A stretch of DNA of 64,000 nt from Streptomyces sp. HD (GTDB lineage Bacteria; Actinomycetota; Actinomycetes; Streptomycetales; Streptomycetaceae), in assembly GCF_028369295.1 (NCBI RefSeq), contig NZ_JAQMYP010000003.1:186001-250000 (forward strand), given 5' to 3'. The position numbers and the translations under genes are program-made. This document shows positions 36,996 through 45,400 of this stretch, piece after piece (positions within the stretch are counted from its first letter, which is position 1; each line of letters starts with the position of its first letter). The notes under the pieces are model-generated. The model was not told the origin of the DNA, did no database searches, and was given only the letters and a program-made list of their open reading frames with translations.

Positions 36996-37679
36996 TCACA
37001 AAGGATCACTCAGCTGATCAGAGACGCTCCCCGGTGTCACCATTCCTGACTCATACGCCACGATGACCAACTGCGCCCGGTCCCGCGCCCCCAACTTGCC
37101 CATGATGCGGCTGACATGGGTCTTGGCCGTGAGCGGACTGAGTCCCAACGCTTCGGCGATCTCCGTGTTGTTGAGGCCGCGCGCGACCAGCGTCAGCACT
37201 TCGCGTTCCCGTTCGGACAGACATTCGGGTCCGTCGGCGGTGGGTGCGGAGGGGCTGCGGAGGAACCGCTCGATCAGCCGTGCCGTCGGGCCGGGCGACA
37301 GCAACGACTCCCCCGCCGCCACCGTGCGGATCGCGTCGAGGAGTTCGGCCGGGCGGGTGTCCTTCACCAGGAACCCGGAGGCACCGGCGCGCAGCGCGTC
37401 CACGATGTTCTCGTCGGTGTCGTAGGTGGTGAGGACCAGGACCCGCACCCCGGCCAGGTCCTCCTCCGCCGCGATCAGCCGCGTCGCCCCGATGCCGTCC
37501 AGGTCGGGCATGCGGATGTCCATCACGACCAGGTCGGCTCGGACGCTGCGGGCCAGCTCCACGGCTTGCCGGCCGGTGCCCGCCTGGCCGACGACCTCCA
37601 TGTCCGGGGCCGACTCGACCAGCATGGCGAACGCCTCCCGCACGAGCGTCTGGTCGTCCGCGAGCAGCACGCGGATCAT
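36996..37679 (-). CDS. NarL/LuxR-family response regulator
   Basis: This 227-residue regulator has a receiver domain with acidic DD at 8-9, phospho-acceptor Asp in LVVMDIRMP and Lys in FLVKDTRP. The C-terminal LuxR-type HTH reads LSEREREVLTLVARGLNNTEIAEALGLSPLTAKTHVSRIMGKLG. It overlaps the histidine kinase stop by ATGA. Together with the kinase it follows the MMPL exporter gene on the same strand, which suggests control of that exporter. Confidence 0.94.
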   Translation of the reverse strand: MIRVLLADDQTLVREAFAMLVESAPDMEVVGQAGTGRQAVELARSVRADLVVMDIRMPDLDGIGATRLIAAEEDLAGVRVLVLTTYDTDENIVDALRAGASGFLVKDTRPAELLDAIRTVAAGESLLSPGPTARLIERFLRSPSAPTADGPECLSEREREVLTLVARGLNNTEIAEALGLSPLTAKTHVSRIMGKLGARDRAQLVIVAYESGMVTPGSVSDQLSDPL

Positions 37680-38977
37680 CGCTCGTCTCCCCGGTCCGTC
37701 CCGGTGGGCAGTACGGCCCTCACCTCGAAGCCCCCCTCGTCTCGTGGTCCGGCGTCGAGTGTGCCACCCACGCTGCGAGCCCGTTCACGCATCCCGACCA
37801 GGCCGTAGCCGGGACTCTGCAGATCGAAGGCGGCGGCGAGGGCGGGGTCGGGGGTGGGGGTGGGGTCGGGGGTGGAATCAGGCGTGGGGTCGGCGCCGCA
37901 TCCGTCGTCCGTGACCCACACCCGCAGCGCCCCCTGCTCCTCGTACAGTTCCACCCGCACCGCCGGTTCCGGCCCCGCGTGCCGTACGACGTTCGTCAGC
38001 GCCTCCTGCACGATCCGGTAGGCGGCCGCGCCCACGGCGGGCGGTGCCTCCCGCACCCGTATCGCCGACTCCACCCGCGCTCCGGCCAGCCGTGCCGTCT
38101 CCACCAGGTCGGGTACTCCGTCGAGCCCGGGCAGTGGGCCGCGTGCCTGGCCCGCCGGGCCCTGTTCGCGCAGTACGTCCAGCGTCGTACGCAGCTCGCC
38201 GCGCGCCGTGCGGCAGGTCTCGGCGATGTCGTCGAGGGACTTCGCGACCGTCTCGCGGTCCAGCCGCTCCGGGTCCGCCGCCAGCACATGCGCGGCCACC
38301 GACGTCTGCACGCCGATGAGGGTGATGCTGTGTGCGAGCAGGTCGTGCAGGTCGCGGGCGATGCGCAGGCGTTCCTCGGCGACTCGGCGGCGGGCCTCCT
38401 CCTCGCGGGTCCGTTCGGCGCGTTCGGCGCGTTCGACGATGGCGGCGACGAACTGGCGGTAGTAGCGGACGTCGATGCCGCAGAAGAGGAACGCGAAGAC
38501 CCAGCCGGAGATCCGCAGGAGCTCCGCCGTCCCGTCGGGGTTGGTGACGGCGTTGAGCAGCAGTGTCACGCCGAGTACGGCGGTGCCGGTGAGCAGGGTG
38601 CGGCGCACCGTGCCGGTCGCCGCGACGGTGTACAGCACCACCATGGTCGCGAAGATGGGCGCGGCGTGGTTGTTCTCCAGGGCGTGGTACGGGGCGATGC
38701 AGACCATCACCGCGAGCAGCACCAGCAGTGGGCCGCGGCGCCGCCACACCAGGGGGACGTGTGCGGCGAACAGCAGGGTCCAGCCGAGCGCGTCGGGCCG
38801 CAGCTCCCGGTCGCCGAGCAGGGCCGTGACCGTGGCGAGGGCGGCCCATGCCACGGCCAGCAGTGCGTCGTTGCGGGTGCGGTGCGGGGCGGTCAGGGGG
38901 TCGCGGTTGATCGCGGCCATGACCCGCTCGCCGATACGGGACCGCTGCGCTGTCGTCGTTGCCTGCACGGGGTTCAT
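37676..38977 (-). CDS. Membrane sensor histidine kinase, HisKA_3 type
   Basis: This 433-residue kinase pairs with the response regulator. Four to six membrane spans occupy residues about 35-165. The phospho-accepting His is in RIARDLHDLLAHSITLIG, and a DesK/NarX-type ATPase domain follows (VQEALTNVVRHAG, DDGCGADPTPDS, GYGLVGMRERARSVGG). An unusual low-complexity insert DPTPDSTPDPTPTPDP sits in the ATP-lid region, between the G-box motifs. The extracytoplasmic part is small, so it probably senses the membrane or a small lipophilic ligand. Confidence 0.92.
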   Translation of the reverse strand: MNPVQATTTAQRSRIGERVMAAINRDPLTAPHRTRNDALLAVAWAALATVTALLGDRELRPDALGWTLLFAAHVPLVWRRRGPLLVLLAVMVCIAPYHALENNHAAPIFATMVVLYTVAATGTVRRTLLTGTAVLGVTLLLNAVTNPDGTAELLRISGWVFAFLFCGIDVRYYRQFVAAIVERAERAERTREEEARRRVAEERLRIARDLHDLLAHSITLIGVQTSVAAHVLAADPERLDRETVAKSLDDIAETCRTARGELRTTLDVLREQGPAGQARGPLPGLDGVPDLVETARLAGARVESAIRVREAPPAVGAAAYRIVQEALTNVVRHAGPEPAVRVELYEEQGALRVWVTDDGCGADPTPDSTPDPTPTPDPALAAAFDLQSPGYGLVGMRERARSVGGTLDAGPRDEGGFEVRAVLPTGTDRGDER

Positions 38978-39023
38978 CTTCCGGGACGGCGGCGCCCCTC
39001 CGGGAGGGAGGGACGCCGGTCGG

Positions 39024-41150
39024 TCAGGGGACGTCGACGGCCACCGGCTGCGGCTGCCTCGGCGGGACGGGCGGCCGGGGGCCGTCGGGTTCCCGGGAGA
39101 GCCGGCCCGGCCACCACACCTTGCGTCCCAGGGCCACGCTCGCGCTGGTCACCAGGTACGTGCGCACCAGGAACGTGTCGAGCAGGACGCCCACCGCGAT
39201 GACGAAGCCCAGCTCGACGAGGGGCACCAGCGGCATGTTGGTGAGCACGGCGAAGGTGGCGGCGAGGACGAGGCCGGCGGAGGCGATGACGCCGCCCGTG
39301 GTGCGCAGCGCGGTGAGCGCGGCCGATGCCGGGTCGGCGCCGCCGAGGCACTCCTCGCGCATCCGGTGCATCAGGAAGATGCCGTAGTCGACGCCGAGGG
39401 CGACCAGGAACACGAAGGACAGCAGCCCGAGTCCGGGGTCGGTGCCCTCGAAGCCGAAGACCGGTCCGAAGACGAGTCCGCCGATGCCGAGCGCCGCGCC
39501 CCACACCGCGACCACGGCCGCCACCAGGATCAGCGGCGCGACGAGCGAGCGCAGCAGGGCGATCAGGATCAGCAGCACGGACAGCAGCACGATCGGCACG
39601 ACGACCAGGCGGTCGCGGGCGTTGGTGTCCTTCAGGTCGATCTGCTGGGCGCTGGGCCCGCCGACGTATGAGCCGTCGAGCTTCTCGCGCAGGGCCTCGA
39701 TGGTGGCGGTCTCCCCGGTGGACTGGGGTGGTGCGGCGGCGATGACGGAGATCTCGGTCCAGCCGTTTCCGGTACGTCCTTCCTGCGCGCTGTCGACGCC
39801 CCGGGTGCCGCGGACCGCCGTGAGCGTCTCGGCGGCGTGGTCCTGCGGGGTGATGACGCTGATGGGCTGGGTGCCGCGTTCGGGGTAGGCCGTGGCGAGC
39901 GTTTCCATGGCCGCGACGGCATCGGGCTTGCTGGTGAAGGAGTCCTCCTGCTTGAGGTTGCCGGGCAGGTTCAGGACTCCGAGGGCCAGCGCGCCCAGCA
40001 GGACGGCGCCGCCCACGAGGACGGTGCGGGGCCGGCGTCCGGCGGAGCCGCCCATCGCCGTGAACAGGGACCGGCGGGCCTTGACCGTGCTGCCGTAGCG
40101 GGGCACCAGCGGCCAGAACACGCGGCGGCCGAGCAGGACGAGGATCGCGGGCAGCAGCGTCAGCATGGCGAACAGCGCGCACAGCACGCCGACGGTGCCG
40201 AGCGGGCCCATCCCCCGGGTGGAGTTGAGGTCGGCGGCGAGCAGGCAGAGCAGTCCGGCGGCGACGGTGCCCGAGGAGGCGAGCACGGCGGGCCCGCAGC
40301 CCTTGAGGGCGGCGGCCATGGCGTCGTAGGGCCGCTCGATCCGCCGTAGTTCTTCCCGGTAGCGCGAGACGAGCAGCAGGGCGTAGTCGGTGCCCGCGCC
40401 GAACACCAGGATCGTCATGATGCCGGAGCTCTGGCCGGAGACCGAGGTGCCGAACCCCTGGTTGAGGCCGTAGGCCACGCCCATCGACAGATAGTCGGCC
40501 ATGCCCGCGACGGCGAGCGGTACCAGCCACAGGAACGGGCTGCGGTAGATGATGATCAGCAGCAGCGCGACGACGCCCGCGGTGGTGTAGAGCAGCGGTC
40601 CGCCCAGCGAGTTGTAGACCTCGCTCGCGTCGGTGGCGAGCGCTCCCGCACCGCCGACGTCGACGCCGAGCCCGTCGCCGCCGTGCGCGATGTCCCGTAC
40701 GGAGTCGACCAGTTCGTCGCGGGCCTTCTCGTCCTGGCCGGGCTCGGTGCTGGCCACCGGGTACATCAGGGTGGTGCCGTCCTGGGACGGGATGCCCCGC
40801 GGTTCGGCGGTGAGCCGGTGGGCGCTCGCGATCCGGTCGAGCTGGCCGGCGGCGGTGGCCCGGTCGGCGGCGGTCAGTCCGCCGTCGCGGTGGTAGACGA
40901 CGACCATCTCGGTGGCCTCGCCACCGGGCAACCGGTCCTGGATCTGGGCGGCCTGCGTGGAGTCGGCGCTCGCCGGCAGGTAGTCGATGGCACGGTCGCG
41001 CTGGACGTCCGCCAGCTTCGACGCGAACGGCGAGGCGATCACGAGCACGGCGATCCACAGCCCGAGCACGAGCCAGGGCACGGCACTCCCCCACTGCCTT
41101 GAAGGCGTGGGAGGTACCCCCAGCCGCACAGCTGTCCTTACGGCCCCCAT
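39024..41150 (-). CDS. MMPL-family (RND-type) exporter
   Basis: This 708-residue membrane transporter resembles actinomycete MMPL lipid or drug exporters. It has about twelve membrane spans in two repeats; conserved pieces include GQSSGIMTILVFGAGTDYALLLVSRYREEL and FLVALGVDYGIFLMHRMREE, whose Asp-Tyr pairs carry the proton relay. A large extracytoplasmic loop follows the first helix. The ATG at 41150 (with GGAGGGAGG) reads through a 37-bp repeat element (41086-41122). A GTG at 41081 with GGGGGAG inside that element is an alternative start. The kinase gene begins 46 bp downstream. Confidence 0.9.
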   Translation of the reverse strand: MGAVRTAVRLGVPPTPSRQWGSAVPWLVLGLWIAVLVIASPFASKLADVQRDRAIDYLPASADSTQAAQIQDRLPGGEATEMVVVYHRDGGLTAADRATAAGQLDRIASAHRLTAEPRGIPSQDGTTLMYPVASTEPGQDEKARDELVDSVRDIAHGGDGLGVDVGGAGALATDASEVYNSLGGPLLYTTAGVVALLLIIIYRSPFLWLVPLAVAGMADYLSMGVAYGLNQGFGTSVSGQSSGIMTILVFGAGTDYALLLVSRYREELRRIERPYDAMAAALKGCGPAVLASSGTVAAGLLCLLAADLNSTRGMGPLGTVGVLCALFAMLTLLPAILVLLGRRVFWPLVPRYGSTVKARRSLFTAMGGSAGRRPRTVLVGGAVLLGALALGVLNLPGNLKQEDSFTSKPDAVAAMETLATAYPERGTQPISVITPQDHAAETLTAVRGTRGVDSAQEGRTGNGWTEISVIAAAPPQSTGETATIEALREKLDGSYVGGPSAQQIDLKDTNARDRLVVVPIVLLSVLLILIALLRSLVAPLILVAAVVAVWGAALGIGGLVFGPVFGFEGTDPGLGLLSFVFLVALGVDYGIFLMHRMREECLGGADPASAALTALRTTGGVIASAGLVLAATFAVLTNMPLVPLVELGFVIAVGVLLDTFLVRTYLVTSASVALGRKVWWPGRLSREPDGPRPPVPPRQPQPVAVDVP
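41086..41122 (-). repeat. 37-bp element at the start of the MMPL gene
   Basis: On the plus strand it starts CTCCCCCACT and ends GGGAGGTACCCCCA, the same ends as the 41-bp insert in the sigma-factor gene with a different centre. It encodes LGVPPTPSRQWG-type residues if the 41150 start is used, and provides a Shine-Dalgarno-like GGGGGAG for the GTG at 41081. Confidence 0.7.
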
Positions 41151-41273
41151 CTGACGGGCCTCCCTCCGGTCCGGGTGTCTGGGTCGGTTCCAGACTCCCG
41201 GCGAAAAGGGGGCGGTTCGTCGGGCGGGAGGCCGAGTTCGGGGGTACTGCCCAGGGCGGCGGGGCGGCCGGAC

Positions 41274-41289
41274 TACTCCCCGGGGAGTA
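41274..41289. promoter_or_regulatory. Perfect palindrome upstream of the MMPL operon
   Basis: TACTCCCCGGGGAGTA is a perfect 16-bp palindrome 124 bp before the MMPL ATG. It is a candidate operator for the adjacent response regulator or another dimeric factor; no -35/-10 pair was identified. Confidence 0.4.
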
Positions 41290-41332
41290 CTGCGGGCGAG
41301 GGCGGGCGTGGGCCTGCGGACGTGCTTGGACG

Positions 41333-41368
41333 CCGGTTGCCGCCGGGAATCTCACCGGCGGCAACCGG
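41333..41368 (-). terminator. Hairpin after the secreted-protein gene
   Basis: CCGGTTGCCGCCGG pairs with CCGGCGGCAACCGG around an eight-base loop. It starts 35 bases beyond the stop of the minus-strand gene at 41403. There is no T-run, as is usual for Streptomyces terminators. Confidence 0.7.
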
Positions 41369-41402
41369 GCGGTTCGGGGTGCCTGCGAACTCGTCGGGAG
41401 GG

Positions 41403-41957
41403 TCAGTCGCAGGGGGTGGCGCGGCGGACGGCGTCGATGATGGCGGGGCCGGCGATGCCGTCCCACATGATGGCCGTCACCTTCGAGCAGAAGACGTAGG
41501 AGTGGCTGCCCTCGATCTTGACCGGGCCCGCGTAGCTGTTGAAGAGGCCCTCGTCGACCTTGCAGGTGGGGTTGACCCGGTTCGGGCAGAGCTTGAGCTT
41601 CATCTTCATGCCGCCGGGCATGTTGTTCTCGAACACGGCGCAGGCGCCGGAGAAGCCCTGGCTGTTGGACTTGGTATAGGTGAACAGGGTGCCGTAGCGG
41701 CGGGAGTCGGGAAGACGCTCGGCGAAGTGCAGCCGGTAGCCGGAGCCGCATTCGACGGCGGCCCTCTGAACGGTCGCCTTGTGCTGTGCGGCGAGGGTCT
41801 TGGTCTGCGCGGACGCGGTCGGCGAGAACTGCACGGTGGTCCCCGGCACGCGCAGCTCGTCGACGGTGGGTGTGGCGGCGGTGGCCGCGGGAGTCACGAA
41901 CGCGGTGGTGAGCAGCGCTGCGCCGGCGGCCAGCGTGCGAACGAGCGCACGAGACAT
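41403..41957 (-). CDS. Secreted protein of unknown function
   Basis: This 184-residue protein has a clear Sec signal peptide (MSRALVRTLAAGAALLTTAF, cleavage near ATAA). The mature part has Cys residues at CGSGYRL, GACAVFENN, LCPNR, TCKVDE, VFCSKV and the terminal TPCD, probably forming disulfides. The pattern of a small secreted beta-rich protein (YGTLFTYTKSN) is not recognised. GGGGGAACC precedes the ATG. It is divergent from the large secreted gene at 42403. Confidence 0.8.
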   Translation of the reverse strand: MSRALVRTLAAGAALLTTAFVTPAATAATPTVDELRVPGTTVQFSPTASAQTKTLAAQHKATVQRAAVECGSGYRLHFAERLPDSRRYGTLFTYTKSNSQGFSGACAVFENNMPGGMKMKLKLCPNRVNPTCKVDEGLFNSYAGPVKIEGSHSYVFCSKVTAIMWDGIAGPAIIDAVRRATPCD

Positions 41958-42157
41958 GGTGGTTCCCCCTATGAAGCTTTGAATTCCCGTCAGGACGTGT
42001 GCAGTTGCACATCAGACGGTTGAGTGGTCAGCGAAACCATACTCGCCGACGCCCCCTTGAGAAGACTCGGCGGGCGTGGCGTGCGTCACGCGTGTGCACG
42101 GTGTGAAAATTGTGGATGACACGGATCGTGGCACCTGATACTTTCCCGGTGACCACT

Positions 42158-42174
42158 GAACCGAACATCGGTTC
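42158..42174. promoter_or_regulatory. Inverted repeat in the promoter region of the large secreted gene
   Basis: GAACCGA and TCGGTTC are perfect seven-base arms around ACA. The repeat is about 20 bp after a -10-like GATACT (42137-42142), in the 445-bp divergent region 41958-42402. It may be an operator or 5' leader hairpin. Confidence 0.45.
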
Positions 42175-42209
42175 CCAATGCGCGCTTCTCACGGGGGGAT
42201 TGCTGCGCT

Positions 42210-42296
42210 ATGTCTCGCGCTGCCCGGCGAGTCACCTTGTCGCCCACCACATTTATGTGCTCGGCACGGCCGCATCCTGACCAGTGCGGCCGGTGA
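42210..42296 (+). CDS. Possible 28-residue leader ORF
   Basis: An ATG preceded by ACGGGGGGA encodes MSRAARRVTLSPTTFMCSAR and eight more residues, ending before the large secreted gene. The ribosome-binding sequence and the position suggest a small translated leader. Nothing in the peptide indicates function. It could be chance. Confidence 0.3.
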   Translation: MSRAARRVTLSPTTFMCSARPHPDQCGR

Positions 42297-42402
42297 CCAC
42301 GCGCTCACCCAGCCCACGAGACCATCGCTCTCTCCTTAGCTGACTGCGCCGTGCGTTCCCTTTGCAATGGGAACGCTCAACTCTGCAGGAAGAGAATTCA
42401 CG

Positions 42403-45400
42403 TTGATACGCAACGCGCTGATGCGGCGTGTGCGGATACCAGTGACGGCTGCCCTCACCATGGCGCTGTCCGCCGGTGTCGCCACGACGCAGGCATACGC
42501 TGCGGCCAACCCGCAGGGGGAAGCCAAGGGCTGGTCGGCACCGGCCGCCCACGACCCGGGCACCAAGCCCGGTGACCAACCGACCGCCGTCCCGGCCGAC
42601 CGGCGTACGGCCGTCCTCGGCGAGGACTACCGCAAGTCCTCCGACCGGGCCTTCACCACCTCCGGTGACGGAACCGGCTTCCATGTCCTCGTCGCGGACG
42701 AGAAGCAGGGGTACGCCTGGAAGACGGCGGCCACCCTGTCCGAGTCCGGCTTCGACACCGACTCCTGGATCGGCAACGCCTGTCTGACCGAGTCCGGCAA
42801 GTACGCGGCCGTCGCCTACGCGCCGCGCACCTTCACCAACAAGCCCGACCTGATGACGCGCGGCGCGTTCACCGCCGTCGTCGACCTGACCGACGGCCGG
42901 GTCACCAAGCTCCCGTTCCAGGCCACGCTCGGCTACTTCTCCCCGGGCTGCGGCCAGGGCGAGGAGGCGGTCTTCACGGCGCTGACCGACGACCGGTCGG
43001 CGAAGAACCAGACCCGGCTCGTCACGGTCGACGCCCGGACCGGCAAGGTCGGCACCAAGCAGACGGTCACCGGCCAGGTGACCTCGGCGGTGCCCACCGA
43101 CCAGGGCATCGTCGCCGCCGAGGGCAACCACATCGTGGCCGTCAAGGCCGGCAAGACCCGGGACATCGCCACCACCAAGGCATGGCCGTTCCAGCTCAAG
43201 GCCGACGCCGAGGGCGGTGTCACCTTCATCGACGCCGACCCCAAGGCGGCGAAGACCCGCGGCGCGGTAGCGGCCGAGAACACGGCCACGGTCTCCCGGG
43301 TCAGCGCGGCGCAGATCAAGAAGGCCGACGGCCACGGCAAGCCCGCCGGACTGGCCAAGGGCAAGCTCGACGAGTTCGACCTCACCGCCACCCCTGCGGG
43401 CACGGTGTACGTCACCGGCAAGGCGGCCTCCACCACGCGCGCGGCGGGCGGCGTACTGCGCAACCCGGGCGGCATCGACAAGGACGCCCAGGTCTCCAGC
43501 CGGGGCCAGGCCGTCGTCACCTCCCGCTGGGCGGACGGCAAGGACTCCCGGATCCGTCCCGAGGAGGCCCTCGACGCCCGCACCGTCCGCACCACTGTGA
43601 AGGCGCTGGACACCCGCAAGACCGTCGTCCTGGACGCTCCCCCCGGCTCCGACCCGGTCGGCGGTCAGCGCGAGGTCACCCGGGGCACGCAGACCAGCCC
43701 GGTGCTGCTCGCGCAGGGCGCGCAGCCGGGCCGCTCCACGCGGGCCGCGGCCAACGACCCCGTCGAGGCCGACCGTTACTGCTCGGTCCCGCGCAACGAC
43801 CCCAAGAAGCAGGCCTTCCAGCCCACCCCGCGCCAGGTCGAGTGGGCCGTCGACCAGGCCATCGTCGGCAAGCTCAACAAGGGCGCGACGCGGCCGGCGA
43901 ACTGGAAGAACACCGGCATGGCGGCGTACGCGCCGCAGACGCTGTTCCCGCTGGCGAAGCTGGCCGGCGGCTCCGGTGAGGACTGGCACGTCCCCGCGCA
44001 GGTGATGCTCGGCATCACGGCGCAGGAGTCCAACATGTGGCAGGCCACCCGCCTCGCGGTGCCCGGTGTCACGGCCAACTCGCTGATCGGCAACTTCTAC
44101 GGCGTCAAGTACGCGGCCAGTGGCCAGCAGCAGGACCCGTGGGCGATCAACTTCGCGAAGGCCGACTGCGGTTACGGCATCACGCAGGTCACCGACGGCA
44201 TGCGGCTGCCCAACCACGGCGAGAGCAACACCAAGACCGTCACCCAGCAGGAGGCGGTCGCCCTCGACTACGCGGCGAACATCGCGGCGGGTGTCAACAT
44301 CCTCATCGAGAAGTGGAACAGCACCCGCAAGGACGGCCTGGAGATCAACGAGGGCCAACCGAAGTACATCGAGAACTGGTTCTACGCGCTGTGGGCGTAC
44401 AACTCGGGGTACCACCCCAAGTCGGCGCCGGAGAACGGCAAGTGGGGCGTGGGCTGGACCAACAACCCGGCCAACCCGCTGTGGAAGGAGAACCGGACCC
44501 CGTTCCTGGAGAACGCCGAGGGCAAGGACGACTACAGCCACGCGGCCAAACCGCAGAACTGGCCCTACGAGGAGAAGGTGATCGGCTGGGCCGCCCGTCC
44601 GATCTCCGCCATGTTCAAGCCGGGTGACATGCAGGCGGGCTACAAGGGCGCCTGGTGGAACAGCGACGCGGCCCGTACCTCGGCCAAGCCGCCCATCTTC
44701 ACCTTCTGCGGCCCGCAGAACGACTGTGTGCCGTCGAGGATCAGCGAGGATGCCTCCAACGACGACAACAAGGGCCCGTGCGTGCTGCCCGGTGACCCGC
44801 ACACCGACAACCCGCTCTACCTGAAGTGCTGGTGGCACGAGCGGGTCGCCTGGAAGAACTGCACGACCGAGGCCCGGTGCGGCAACCCGATCCACCGGTT
44901 CGACGACACCTACCCCGAGCAGCCGGACGAGAACTCCTACCCGCCGCGCTGCAACACCGGTCTGCCGTCCGGGTCCCTGATCGTGGACGACCTGCCCAAC
45001 GGCACCGTTCCCGCGGGAACTTCGGGACGCAGTTGCACAGTCGCCTCGAAGGGCTCGTTCCAGTTCACCTTCGCGGGCGAGGGCGGCAAGTACCCGTCCA
45101 AGATGGACCTGCACCAGATCGGCGCGGGCAACGGCAATCACTTCTGGTTGGGCCACACCCGCTGGCTCGCCACCGCCGACGGCAAGCGGCTGCACGTCTC
45201 CGGCAAGTGGACGCTCAGCGGCACCCAGCGCGGCTGGATGCGCGTCTTCGTGCACATGCCGGACCACGGCGCCCACACCCGGCAGGCCGCCTACCGGGTC
45301 GGCGGCACCGACTCCAAGTCGCCGGTGCGTGTGCACCCGCAGCGGATCCGCTCCAACAAGTGGGTCGACCTGGGCGTCTTCAACTTCACCGGCACCCCGT

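Noticed and set aside
38974..42012. 1012-codon minus-strand frame over the MMPL and secreted-protein genes
   Set aside because: It overlaps two well-supported genes on the same strand in another frame and reads as Arg/Pro/His-rich noise.
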